A stretch of DNA of 64,000 bases, taken from positions 372,001-436,000 of the forward strand of contig NZ_REFW01000002.1 of NCBI RefSeq assembly GCF_003688855.1. The letters run 5' to 3'. Origin of the DNA: Tessaracoccus antarcticus (lineage in GTDB: Bacteria > Actinomycetota > Actinomycetes > Propionibacteriales > Propionibacteriaceae). The translations under genes and the position numbers were made by a program. Position 1 is the first letter of the stretch; each line of letters opens with the position of its first letter. The notes beneath the pieces were generated by a model. That model was not told where the DNA came from, did not search any database, and saw only the letters and a program-made list of their open reading frames with translations. This document shows, piece after piece, positions 17,620-26,518 of the stretch.

Positions 17620-18642
17620 TCACCACTCGAAGGCCGGGTCCCTCGTCGGCCCCACCGACGCGATGTCGCGGACCTCGCCGATGCCGTCGGAGTCAAAATG
17701 GCCCTGGTGCACGCCGATGGCATCCAGCAGGACATCCATCACCTCGTTGCTGCGGAGGCTGGAGACCCGGCGCAGGTTCTGCGGCAGCGTGCCACCGATG
17801 TGGTGGGCGATGAGGAAGCTGCGGCGGACCTCCACCTCATCCTCGCCGTGACCACCTTCTGGCTTGTGCCCGTGGTCGGTGGTGAGCGCCACCAGCCACT
17901 CCTCACCGAGCTGCTCGTGGCGCTCCGCGACGGCCTTGACGAGATGCCGGGTGTACTCGTCCAGCCTCGTGATGGCGGCGCGGTACTCGGCCGAGTCGGC
18001 GCCGTGGCTGTGGCCGGCGTCGTCGGCACCCTCGAAGTAGACGACTGCTGCGTCGGGCCCCTCGTGGGACAGCCGCCAGTTCGCCCACTGCAGCACCGCT
18101 GCATCGGCCGCTTCGATGCCACGGCTGACGTCGGGGTGGAAGGGCTGATGTTGTCCCGTGCGCTGCTGGTCGATGCGTTGCTGGATGATGGGGCCCGGGC
18201 CGGTGCCCACGGTGAACGCGTCCCATGTTGCTGCGGCCAGGGTGCGGGCTGCCGGGTTGGCGAAGAAAACCCGGGACAGGATGTCCGGGCGGCGGGCCAT
18301 CTGATGACCCACGAACTCGTTCCACCACACGTTGCACTCCTCGTGTGTGGATCCGGTGAGGATGGAGGACCATCCAGGTCCTGAGTCCGTGGGGGGAGTC
18401 ATCCACATGGGGATGATGGTGCCCTCCGAGTGGTCGTCACCGCGCACCAACCGTGCGAGGGTCGGTGCGAGGACGCCGAGGCTCCTCGCCCCCTCGGTCG
18501 TGGACGTGCTGTCGGGGGCGCCGACGCTGAACCGTGGGTCAGACGGGTGATCAGGACCGGCGAAGAGCCGATTGGAGGCGACCGCTTCCGGCAGTGCCAG
18601 GTCGACGCGGACCCCGTCGAGGCAGATCAGCAGCAGCTTCAT
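17620..18642 (-). CDS. Alkaline-phosphatase-superfamily phosphodiesterase/phosphatase
   Basis: A 340-residue protein of the type I phosphodiesterase/nucleotide pyrophosphatase fold. Metal ligands typical of the alkaline phosphatase superfamily are visible: LLICLDGVRVDLAL near the N-terminus, EGADDAGHSHGADS (D..H..), TTDHGHKPEGGHG (D-H and a final H). A nucleophilic Ser/Thr is probably within WSSILTGST. No signal peptide is evident. The start overlaps the GH38 stop by four bases, so it is the third structural gene of the DeoR-GH4-GH38 operon. It is the second phosphoesterase in the island, pointing to a phosphorylated substrate. Confidence 0.82.
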   Translation of the reverse strand: MKLLLICLDGVRVDLALPEAVASNRLFAGPDHPSDPRFSVGAPDSTSTTEGARSLGVLAPTLARLVRGDDHSEGTIIPMWMTPPTDSGPGWSSILTGSTHEECNVWWNEFVGHQMARRPDILSRVFFANPAARTLAAATWDAFTVGTGPGPIIQQRIDQQRTGQHQPFHPDVSRGIEAADAAVLQWANWRLSHEGPDAAVVYFEGADDAGHSHGADSAEYRAAITRLDEYTRHLVKAVAERHEQLGEEWLVALTTDHGHKPEGGHGEDEVEVRRSFLIAHHIGGTLPQNLRRVSSLRSNEVMDVLLDAIGVHQGHFDSDGIGEVRDIASVGPTRDPAFEW

Positions 18643-21600
18643 GGGTGACTCCGGTATCGCAGTGTCAGGATCTGGAACGGCCGCAGCGTCAGCCGCACCG
18701 GGCTTCCCGCGGGGACGGCGTTCTCGGGCAGCGTCTGCGTGGGCTGGTCGACGTCGTCCTCCAGGAGGTCGACCTCCGTGACGGATGCGGTGTCAACGCC
18801 CAGGCGCAGGTCCACCCGGCTGCTGGCACCGGCGGCCTCGTGGAGTCGGACGATGAGGTCGCCAGAACCGTCGAAGGCCTGCTTCACGGCGTCAACCACC
18901 GCCAGGTCCACGGCGCCCACAGGGGTCAGTTCCGTGAAGGACGTTCGCTTGGCGGTGCCGGGCATGAGGCGCAGGGGCTGGTTGATGCGCAGCCCTGCAT
19001 GATGCGCGGCCGCGACGTCGGCCCCCACCGTGAGGCTGTAGCGCATGGTGTGCTCGCCCTGGTCGGCGAGAGGATCGGGTGACTGCGGTGCACGCAGCAG
19101 CGTGAGTCCCGCGGTGACGCCGCTCGTGGGGGAGGTGCTCGACCCTCCGGCCGGGAACACGTCGTGTCCGTGGCTGGAGTCGTTGGCGAGTGCGACGCCG
19201 TAGCCGGGTTCGGCCAGCAGCAGCCAGCGGTGTCCACTTGTCTCGAAACGGGCCTCGTCCCAGGAGGTGTTGGAGGCCACGGGACGTTCGATGTGACCGA
19301 ACTGGATCTCGGCGGCACTGCGGGTGGCGCGAACGGCGAGCGGGAATCCCACCTTCAGGACGTGGTTGCGTTCCTGCCAGTCGATCCACAGCTCGAAGTC
19401 CACGGTGGCGGAGTCGGCGTCGAGGCTGATGCTCTGCACCACCCGGGAGGAACCGAACTCGCGTGCCACGTCCACGCGGGTCCGCAGCGGGCTGTCGGCG
19501 ACGACGTCGATGCGGGTGGCATCGACGAGGTCGGTGCCCTGGCGGCGGTAGTGCGACTCCAGTTCCCAGGCGTCGAAACAGCTGGGGTGGTCAGGATGCA
19601 GGCGCAACACGTTGGCACGTGTGCCGGGCAGCAGCACGTCTCGCTCCGCAACAAGGTCGCGGAGCCCGGACACACAGCCGTCGGCGTCGATCTCCACACG
19701 CACCAGTCCGTTGTCGAGGACGTTGACACCGTCGACGATTCTGCGCACGACCGGATGGAGGGGCTTGACGCGTGCGTCCTCGAGGGATGTGACGGCGTGG
19801 GGGGCCACCTCCACGAACTGCATCCCGGCCTTGGACTCGACCACCTCGCGCCGCCGGATCGGGGCGGCGTTCATCACCGAGGTCCCGGCATCATCCGTGC
19901 GCACGGCGTCCCAGGCGTTCTCGAGGAGCAACTGGAACTCCCGGGCGAGCGCCGTGTACTCCTCGGCGGCCTCCCTGTTGACCCACGACGTGCTGCTCCC
20001 GGGCAGGATGTCGTGGAACTGCAGGAGCAGCATGCGCTGCCACAGGACCTCGAGTGCCTCGGAGGGATAGCGGTAGTCAGGGGAGGAGTGCCCGGCCATG
20101 CTGGCCAGCAGTTCGATGGCGTGCAGCGCATGCTCGCTGCGTCGGTTGCCCTGCTTCAATTCCACCTGGGTGGTGTAGACCCCACGGTGGAACTCGAGGT
20201 AGAGCTCGCCCGCCCATGTGGGTGCGTCCGGGTACTCCTGTCGGGCAGCCTCGAAGAAGGTGCTGGGGGGAGCCGACGTGACGACGGGGGCATCCTCAAG
20301 GTTCGCGAGGCGCCGGGTGCGTTCCATCATGAGGGCGGTGGGACCGCCCCCGCCGTCGCCGTAGCCGAAGGGGAGCAGCGAATGCTGGGCGCGGCCCTTC
20401 TCCTTGAAGTTGCGCTCGGCCTTCATGACCTCTTCGGGGCTGACGATGCTGTCGTAGCAGTCGACGGGAGGGAAATGGGTCCAGATGCGGGTCCCGTCGA
20501 GTCCCTCCCACCAGAACGTGTGGTGGGGCAGGGTGTTCGTCCTGTTCCAGGAGAGCTTCTGGGTGAAGAACCACTCCATGCCTGCGAGGCGGGCGATCTG
20601 GGGCAGTGCCGCGGTGTAGCCGAACGAGTCCGGGAGCCACAGGCAGTCGGGCCGGATGCCCAGTTCGTCGCGCATCCAGCGCAGTCCGGAGGTGAACTGT
20701 CGCACGAGCGCCTCACCGCCGGGGAGGTTGGTGTCGGACTCCACCCACATGCCGCCCACGACATGCCACTGTCCGCGAGCGATGGCAGCGCGCACCCTGT
20801 CGAAGACTTCCGGGGACGCCTCCTTGAGCCACTGGTAGTGCTGTGCTGATGTTGCCGCGAAGTGGAAGTCGGGGTACTCGTCCGCGAGTGCCGTGACGTT
20901 GGAGAACGTGCGCAGAATCTTGCGACGGGTCTCCCGGATGGGCCACAGCCACGCCGAGTCGATGTGTGCATGCCCCACAGCGGTCATCTTCTGTGCTGAG
21001 GAGTTGGCACCGCTGACGAGGAGGGGGGCCAGGATCTGGCGGGCTTCGGCAGCTGTGAGTGGGATGTCACCGGAGTCGACGACGTCGGCGGCATCCTCCA
21101 TCGCGCGCAGCAGCGTGGCGCGGTGCGTTGAGTTCTCGGGAAGTTGACGCATGAGGCCGTCCAGGACCTCCAGGTCGCAGGAAAGCCCCCACACGTCGTC
21201 GTTGCGCGTGACCAGGTCCGCCCCGCCGAATTGCCAGAGGGGTTCCTCGGAGCGGGTGAGGGTGTCGCCCTGCTGGGTGACCTGGTTGAGCATGTGGGAC
21301 ATGTTCGGATTGCAGCCGGCCTCGAGGTAGAGCGAGAGGGAGCCGTCGGCTCGCAGGAGGGGCGTGTCGCTGGCATTGAACGTGTAGGCCAGGGCGCCGA
21401 AGTTGAGGGCCACGGTGCGGTTCATGGGGTTGACGGCCTTCAACGGCCGGCCGTGCTCGGTGAACGCCATGGCCTCGGACTGGTTGCCGGCCCAGTCACC
21501 GACGAACCCCAGGTCGACCCGGAGCTCCAGCGGAAGGTCGGCGGCGTCTGCGGGTACCCGCCCCTCCACCTTCAGCCACCAGGTGCTCCAGGCAGGCCCC

Positions 21601-21782
21601 CACCACGTGCCGGCGGGGAAGTCCTCATAGGACTCCTCGCGGGCGACGCCGAAATCGACGGGCTCACCGGGGGCACGCCATGCCGTGACCGCAAGGGGTG
21701 CGACGCGGCGGTGGATGTGGGCCGCCACGCGCTCCTGAAGCCTCTCGAGCCGCTCCTCGACGAGTTCCCGGTTGTCATGCAT
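18639..21782 (-). CDS. Alpha-mannosidase, GH38 family
   Basis: A large (1047-residue) class II alpha-mannosidase that hydrolyses alpha-1,2/1,3/1,6-linked mannose from glycans. An N-terminal beta/ancillary domain (about 1-250) is followed by the catalytic domain with the zinc site AVGHAHIDSAWLWPI (H-x-H-x-D), the nucleophile Asp in WLPDSFGYTAALPQIA, and FTQKLSWNRTN. A mid domain and the C-terminal beta-sandwich (about 640-1047) complete the usual bacterial architecture. There is no signal peptide, so it is cytoplasmic. The start overlaps the end of GH4 by eight bases. Confidence 0.94.
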   Translation of the reverse strand: MHDNRELVEERLERLQERVAAHIHRRVAPLAVTAWRAPGEPVDFGVAREESYEDFPAGTWWGPAWSTWWLKVEGRVPADAADLPLELRVDLGFVGDWAGNQSEAMAFTEHGRPLKAVNPMNRTVALNFGALAYTFNASDTPLLRADGSLSLYLEAGCNPNMSHMLNQVTQQGDTLTRSEEPLWQFGGADLVTRNDDVWGLSCDLEVLDGLMRQLPENSTHRATLLRAMEDAADVVDSGDIPLTAAEARQILAPLLVSGANSSAQKMTAVGHAHIDSAWLWPIRETRRKILRTFSNVTALADEYPDFHFAATSAQHYQWLKEASPEVFDRVRAAIARGQWHVVGGMWVESDTNLPGGEALVRQFTSGLRWMRDELGIRPDCLWLPDSFGYTAALPQIARLAGMEWFFTQKLSWNRTNTLPHHTFWWEGLDGTRIWTHFPPVDCYDSIVSPEEVMKAERNFKEKGRAQHSLLPFGYGDGGGGPTALMMERTRRLANLEDAPVVTSAPPSTFFEAARQEYPDAPTWAGELYLEFHRGVYTTQVELKQGNRRSEHALHAIELLASMAGHSSPDYRYPSEALEVLWQRMLLLQFHDILPGSSTSWVNREAAEEYTALAREFQLLLENAWDAVRTDDAGTSVMNAAPIRRREVVESKAGMQFVEVAPHAVTSLEDARVKPLHPVVRRIVDGVNVLDNGLVRVEIDADGCVSGLRDLVAERDVLLPGTRANVLRLHPDHPSCFDAWELESHYRRQGTDLVDATRIDVVADSPLRTRVDVAREFGSSRVVQSISLDADSATVDFELWIDWQERNHVLKVGFPLAVRATRSAAEIQFGHIERPVASNTSWDEARFETSGHRWLLLAEPGYGVALANDSSHGHDVFPAGGSSTSPTSGVTAGLTLLRAPQSPDPLADQGEHTMRYSLTVGADVAAAHHAGLRINQPLRLMPGTAKRTSFTELTPVGAVDLAVVDAVKQAFDGSGDLIVRLHEAAGASSRVDLRLGVDTASVTEVDLLEDDVDQPTQTLPENAVPAGSPVRLTLRPFQILTLRYRSHP

Positions 21783-23169
21783 TGAGGGGTTCCTTGAGAT
21801 AGCTGAGCTCGTCGAAGGCGCCCACGAGGTCGTCGAGGAGGGCTTCGGCGACCGTCCACGAGTCCACGAGGGGGTGGTGTGTCAGAGCAAGGAGGGCGTC
21901 CTCACGTGACTTGTTGATGGCGGCATCCATGGTGCGACGCTCCACGTACTTCGCGTTGACGACCATGCCGCGGCCGTGGTCGGGCAGGGCGGTGCCCCTG
22001 ATCGGCACCACTCCTCGACCGTCCACCCGGCAGGGGACCTCGACGACGGCAGCGTCGTCCAGGTCCGGCAGCAGGCCACGGTTCGCGACGTTGAGGATCA
22101 GCTCCGCCGGCACGTCGTTGGCGATGGCGTGCATGATCGCCAGCGCCACCTTGTCATAGCCGCCCGTCTCAAGGTCGGCCGCGTCGCGGTCGAAGTTTCC
22201 GGCGGCCTCACGGTTGGTGGCCATGTAGGTCTCCTCGCGCTCCATCCGGGTGCGCTCCCACCGCTCGAACGCCCCCGTTGAGGTGAGCCCGGCGCCGTCG
22301 TAGAAGCCCTTCTGCTGCGCTTGGAGGAAGACCCCCCGTGTCTGCGCCGCAGCCTGGTCGATTTCGAGGTCCTCGCGTGCGTAGTAGTAGTAGTGAAGGT
22401 ATTCGTTGGGGACGGCCCCGAGCGCCTGGATCAGGGGGGCTCCGAAGAGTCGCCCCTCCTCGAAGCTCTCGATGAGATCCGGACGCTCCATCAGCAGGGG
22501 AAGGACATCGTGGCCGTCGACGCGCAGCCCCGTCAACCATCCGAGGTGGTTCAGCCCCGCGTACTCGAGGTGTACCCGGTCAGTGCCGCTGCCGGGGGCG
22601 GGGAGGTCGTTCTCGACGAGGCCGGCGCCCTTCAGGACGTCCATGATGCGTCGGGCAAGCCCCACGGGGGAGTCGCAGATGCCGATGACCCTGTCGCCCA
22701 GGTGGCGTTGCATGACCTCGGTGATGACCCCGGCGGGGTTGGTGAAGTTGATGACCCACGCGTCGGGGGCGTGCTCCTGGATCTTCTCGACCAGGTCCAG
22801 GGCCACGGGGATGCCACGCAGTGCGTAGGAGATGCCACCCGCACCGACGGTCTCCTGACCGATGACCCCGTGACGGAGTGAGAGTTGCTCGTCGAGCGCC
22901 CGGCCTGCGGTGCCCCCCACCCGGATGGCGGAGAAGATGAAGTCCGTGCCTGTCAGTGCTTCGGCGATGTCCTGCGTCACCACGAGCATGGGCGCGTCGA
23001 CTTCGTCGCGGCTCAGGTCCTCGAGGACTTCGGAGATGGCGTGAAGTCGTGTCGCATCCGTGTCGAACAACCGGAGCTCCGTGACGCGCCCGACGGAGGT
23101 GTCGGCCAGCAGCGCCTTGTACACGAGGGGGACGCGGAATCCACCGCCGCCGATCAATGTGAGTTTCAT
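21775..23169 (-). CDS. GH4-family glycosidase (6-phospho-beta-glucosidase-like)
   Basis: GH4 enzymes use NAD+ and Mn2+ in an oxidation-elimination mechanism. The 464-residue protein starts with the NAD site MKLTLIGGGGFRVPLVYKAL. The metal-ligand Cys is in VIGICDSPVGLARRI and the metal-ligand His in EYAGLNHLGWL; the NFTNPAGVITE strand and NEYLHYYYYARED are also typical. This pattern fits the 6-phospho-beta-glucosidase branch, but no PTS gene is nearby, so the physiological substrate is uncertain. ATG 23169 overlaps the stop of the DeoR gene (ATGA). Confidence 0.9.
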   Translation of the reverse strand: MKLTLIGGGGFRVPLVYKALLADTSVGRVTELRLFDTDATRLHAISEVLEDLSRDEVDAPMLVVTQDIAEALTGTDFIFSAIRVGGTAGRALDEQLSLRHGVIGQETVGAGGISYALRGIPVALDLVEKIQEHAPDAWVINFTNPAGVITEVMQRHLGDRVIGICDSPVGLARRIMDVLKGAGLVENDLPAPGSGTDRVHLEYAGLNHLGWLTGLRVDGHDVLPLLMERPDLIESFEEGRLFGAPLIQALGAVPNEYLHYYYYAREDLEIDQAAAQTRGVFLQAQQKGFYDGAGLTSTGAFERWERTRMEREETYMATNREAAGNFDRDAADLETGGYDKVALAIMHAIANDVPAELILNVANRGLLPDLDDAAVVEVPCRVDGRGVVPIRGTALPDHGRGMVVNAKYVERRTMDAAINKSREDALLALTHHPLVDSWTVAEALLDDLVGAFDELSYLKEPLNA

Positions 23170-23921
23170 ACGATCCTGATTTCTGTGTCGTGGTTGCGGC
23201 ACTTCTCGATGAGGGGTGTGGCCAGGTCCGTGGAATCGGTGATGATGCCGTCGAGCCTGTCCACCTCGAACGGTGATATCCCACCCTTGCCCGGGAACTT
23301 CTTGGCATCTGCCAACAGCCAGGTGTGCGACGATGCGGCCAGGATGGCGCGCTTGATGCTGCTCTGGGGGTAGGAGGTGTCCCGGATTCGTCCGGAATCG
23401 GAGAGCCCGGAGCATCCGAGGAACGCGATGTCCGCCTGCTGGTGCTCCAGGACGTCCGTCACCGTCGACCCCGTGAAGCACTGGTACTTCTCCGACCAGC
23501 TCCCTCCCAGGAGGATGATGTTGGCTCGCCCCACTGTGCGCAACACCTCGAAGGTGGGGAGGGAGGCAGTGAGCACGGTGATGTCGCGATCGGCCAGTTC
23601 ACGTGCGACGTGGTGCACCGTGGTGCCGATGTCCAGGATCACTGTGGCGCCGTCGGGGACGAGGTCAGCAGCGGCCGCCCCGATGCGCCGCTTGGCGGCA
23701 CCCTGACTCATGAGTGCCTCCTGGAACGGGTCGTCGACGTCGGTCACCAGCCGCACCCCGCCCCATGTCCTCTCCACGAGGGACTGCCGTTCCAGCTCGG
23801 CAAGATCGCGCCGTGCGGTGGCCGAACTGGTGTTCAGGTGTTCGGCGATCTCGTTGACGCTTGCTGAACCCTGCGCATGCAACAGCTGCAGGAGGGTCTC
23901 GTGGCGCACGGTTTTCAACAT
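23166..23921 (-). CDS. DeoR/GlpR-family transcriptional regulator (second copy)
   Basis: A 251-residue regulator with N-terminal HTH (RHETLLQLLHAQGSASVNEIA, SSATARRDLAELERQSLVER) and the C-terminal sugar-phosphate sensor domain (DIGTTVHHVAREL, LLGGSWSEKYQCFTGSTV, LLADAKKFPGKGG). It is clearly paralogous to the regulator at 13010-13762, sharing the order of motifs and the LxGGSxxxxYQC block. ATG 23921 is taken as start (AGG eight bases upstream); GTG 23927 is also possible. It heads the GH4-GH38-phosphodiesterase operon and is divergent from the ABC transporter. Confidence 0.93.
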   Translation of the reverse strand: MLKTVRHETLLQLLHAQGSASVNEIAEHLNTSSATARRDLAELERQSLVERTWGGVRLVTDVDDPFQEALMSQGAAKRRIGAAAADLVPDGATVILDIGTTVHHVARELADRDITVLTASLPTFEVLRTVGRANIILLGGSWSEKYQCFTGSTVTDVLEHQQADIAFLGCSGLSDSGRIRDTSYPQSSIKRAILAASSHTWLLADAKKFPGKGGISPFEVDRLDGIITDSTDLATPLIEKCRNHDTEIRIV

Positions 23922-23982
23922 GGTCACAACCTAGCGCGCCGTCGTTGATCTTGCGCAAAAGATGTCATATTGGTCACGGGGC

Positions 23983-24010
23983 TTCACATTTCTCGATGCC
24001 CTGCTACATT
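23983..24010 (+). promoter_or_regulatory. Predicted sigma-70-like promoter of the ABC transporter operon
   Basis: TTCACA and TACATT with a 16-base spacer, roughly 230 bases upstream of the solute-binding protein start. The long leader contains the TGATCA repeat. Sequence match only. Confidence 0.4.
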
Positions 24011-24160
24011 GATCGTGCGGATGAAGGATCGAAGGAGATCAGCCGTCGGAACGGGCAATGCAGCGTGAAACAGCAGTCGCCAGCAGTGAAGTGGCGGCGA
24101 CATGGATGGCCCTCGAAGGTCATTCGCTGTTCACAATGAGCGCCTGATGCTCCGACAGCC

Positions 24161-24177
24161 TGATCAAGTTTGATCAA
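24161..24177 (+). promoter_or_regulatory. Candidate operator, tandem TGATCAA
   Basis: TGATCAA occurs twice with a 10-base period (24161-24167 and 24171-24177), and each copy contains the palindrome TGATCA. The spacing of one helical turn and the place between promoter and start codon suggest a repressor or activator site. Its protein is not identifiable from sequence. Confidence 0.3.
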
Positions 24178-24239
24178 CTCGGCATTCTGCAGGCGCTGAC
24201 CTGTCCATCGCGTTCGGAACGCAACGAAGGAGTTTTGAC

Positions 24240-25550
24240 ATGAACGTTTCCCGACGATCTCTCATCAGGGGCGGCGCCGCGGGCCTCGGCCTGCTCGGCG
24301 TTGGTGGCCTGGCCGCCTGCTCCAGCGCGGCGCCCGGCACGGTCACCCCCACCGGGGGCACCGGCGACGCCGCCTCCATGGTGCTGTGGACGTGGCCCGA
24401 GGGCTTCGGCAAGAAGGTGCTCGAGGCCGTGTCCTCGGAGTTCCCGAAGTACTCCCTTCGCCAGGACGTCATCGGCGGCGACTTCAAGCAGAAGCTCACC
24501 ACCACCTTCACTGCTAAATCCGGGTTGCCGGACATCAGCGGTGTCAAGGGAGAAGACATCGCCTTCTTCAGGAACCAGGCCAAGTACTTCGTCGACCTCA
24601 ACACCATCGGTGCCGAGGACATCAAGTCCACCTACCTCGACTGGAAGTGGGCCCAGGCGACCACCACGGATGGCAAGCAGTTGGGCATCCCCATCGACAT
24701 CGGCCCCACCGCCCTGTTCTACCGCTTCGATGTCTTCGAGGAAGCCGGACTTCCGTTTGACCCGAAGGAGTTGGCCGCCGCCATCCGTTCATGGGACGAG
24801 TTCTTCGCCCTGGGACAGGAACTCATTGCCAAGAAACCCGGCACCTTCCTCGTTCGCAACACCGGCGGCCTGTTCGAGACCGTCTGGAAGCAGTCCGGTA
24901 AGGGCTTCATCAACGAGGACGACGTGTTCATCGGCGGCGAGGACCACATTCGTGAGGCGTGGGACACGGCCGTCAAGGGGCTGAAGGCGGGCATCGTCTC
25001 CACGCTCGAGTCCAATACTGCCGACGCCGCAGCCGCCGTCAACGAGGGCAAGCTCCCCGCCGACTTCGGCGCCTCGTGGCACCTGGCCGACCTGATCGTG
25101 GACGCCCCTGCGACCGCCGGCAAGTGGCACGTCTGTGAGCACCCCGGCGTCGCCACCAACCTCGGCGGGTCGTTCCTCACGATTCCCGAGGGTGCCAAGG
25201 ATCCCGCGGCCTCGTTCGAACTGATCAAGTTCATCCTCGATCCCCAGAACCAGGCGTATGAGTACCAGGACAAGGGCAACTTCCCGTCCACGCCGGCCGC
25301 CTTCGAGATGTCCGAGGTGGCGGGCCCCGTCGACTTTTTGGGCGGACAGGTGGCGGCCGAAGTGTTCGGCAACGCCGCCAAGACCGTCCGTCCGTTGTAC
25401 GAGAACGCCAACGAGAACACGGTCAATGCCCCCTTCTACGCCGAGATCGACCTCGTCGAAGCCTCGGGCAAGGACCCGAACAAGGCCTGGGACGACGCAG
25501 TCAAGGCGGCCACACGACTGGCCAAGCAGGTTGGTGTCACTGTGAAATGA
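24240..25550 (+). CDS. ABC transporter sugar-binding lipoprotein
   Basis: Extracellular solute-binding protein (family 1), 436 residues, that captures oligosaccharide and delivers it to the permeases. The N-terminus has twin arginines (SRRSLIRGG), a hydrophobic stretch and a lipobox LAAC with the acylated Cys at residue 27, so it is probably a Tat-exported, membrane-anchored lipoprotein. The mature part shows typical family motifs (VLWTWPEG near the N-terminus, IGPTALFYRFDVFEEAGL, FLTIPEGAKDPAASFELIKF). AAGGAG precedes the ATG. It is followed directly by two permease genes with four-base overlaps; no ATPase is encoded here. Confidence 0.93.
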   Translation: MNVSRRSLIRGGAAGLGLLGVGGLAACSSAAPGTVTPTGGTGDAASMVLWTWPEGFGKKVLEAVSSEFPKYSLRQDVIGGDFKQKLTTTFTAKSGLPDISGVKGEDIAFFRNQAKYFVDLNTIGAEDIKSTYLDWKWAQATTTDGKQLGIPIDIGPTALFYRFDVFEEAGLPFDPKELAAAIRSWDEFFALGQELIAKKPGTFLVRNTGGLFETVWKQSGKGFINEDDVFIGGEDHIREAWDTAVKGLKAGIVSTLESNTADAAAAVNEGKLPADFGASWHLADLIVDAPATAGKWHVCEHPGVATNLGGSFLTIPEGAKDPAASFELIKFILDPQNQAYEYQDKGNFPSTPAAFEMSEVAGPVDFLGGQVAAEVFGNAAKTVRPLYENANENTVNAPFYAEIDLVEASGKDPNKAWDDAVKAATRLAKQVGVTVK

Positions 25551-26518
25551 GTGCCTCCACGATGAGCGGGCACAAGGGTCCGCAACCGGTCGACGGCTTC
25601 AGGTCGTTGTCCACCAGCCAACGGATGAAGAGGTCACTTCCCCTGTACGGCGCCCTGTCGCCCTACTTCTTCTTCTTCCTCGTCTTCGGTGCCATGCCGA
25701 TGATCTTCACACTGGCGCTGGCCTTCACCAACTGGTCCGGCCTCGGGGACATTGAGTTCATCGGGTTCGAGAACTTCGGCTACCTGTTCAGCGACCCCTT
25801 GTTCTTCAAGTCACTGTTGAACACCTTGATCCTGTGGTTCATGGGGACCATCCCGACGCTGACGCTCGCGACGATCCTCGCCCTGATGCTGAATTCGACC
25901 ATGCGGTTCTCCACCACGTACAGGGTCATCTACCTGATCCCGAACGTCACGTCGCTGGTGGCCATGGGCATCCTGTTCAGTTCGCTGTTCTCCAGCCAGT
26001 TCGGCATCGCCAACGCGCTCATCAACCTTCTGGGGTTCGACAACATCGCCTGGCTGCAGAACGAGTGGGGTATCAAGGTTGCCATCTCGGCGCTCACCAC
26101 CTGGTCGTTCGTCGGGTACAACGCGCTGCTGATCCTCGCCGGGCTGCAAGCCATCGACAAGGGCCAGTACGAGTCGGCCGCCCTCGATGGTGCCAATGGT
26201 TTCCAGACGTTCTTCCGCATCACGCTTCCGCAGCTGCGGCCCATCGTGTTCTTCATCACGCTGTTGTCGACCATCGGCTCCCTGCAGAGCTTCACGGAGG
26301 CCCAGGTCCTGACCTCGTCCCTGTCCTCGGGGGCGGCCTCCGCCGGGGGCGTCGGCAACTCCGGGCTGACGATGGTGTTGTACTTCTACTCCGTCGCATT
26401 CCAGGAGAACCGGTACGGATACGGGGCCACCATCGCCTGGGGTGTGTTCGTCGTTGTCATGTTCTTCTCGGCCATCAACTGGATTGTCACGCGTGAGAAG
26501 AAGGAGAAGAAGTCATGA
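25547..26518 (+). CDS. Sugar ABC transporter permease (MalF/UgpA type)
   Basis: A 323-residue inner-membrane permease with six or seven helices, of the carbohydrate-uptake CUT1 class. The cytoplasmic EAA loop that docks the ATPase reads YESAALDGANGFQTFFRITL (residues about 205-225). The N-terminal 30 residues are cytosolic. It overlaps the binding protein gene and the next permease by four bases each, which supports a single transcript. Together with the neighbours it should import an oligosaccharide for the intracellular glycosidases. Confidence 0.93.
   Translation: MSASTMSGHKGPQPVDGFRSLSTSQRMKRSLPLYGALSPYFFFFLVFGAMPMIFTLALAFTNWSGLGDIEFIGFENFGYLFSDPLFFKSLLNTLILWFMGTIPTLTLATILALMLNSTMRFSTTYRVIYLIPNVTSLVAMGILFSSLFSSQFGIANALINLLGFDNIAWLQNEWGIKVAISALTTWSFVGYNALLILAGLQAIDKGQYESAALDGANGFQTFFRITLPQLRPIVFFITLLSTIGSLQSFTEAQVLTSSLSSGAASAGGVGNSGLTMVLYFYSVAFQENRYGYGATIAWGVFVVVMFFSAINWIVTREKKEKKS

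Larger units (their letters stand above)
23922..24239. promoter_or_regulatory. Divergent control region between DeoR operon and ABC transporter
   Basis: About 320 bases with no gene. It holds TTGCGCAA at 23951-23958 (shared with the other DeoR gap). A likely promoter for the transporter is TTCACA (23983-23988), a 16-base spacer and TACATT (24005-24010). A TGATCA repeat lies just upstream of the transporter (24161-24177). A -10-like TAGGTT on the minus strand could serve the DeoR gene. The transporter Shine-Dalgarno (AAGGAG) lies seven bases before 24240. Confidence 0.5.
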
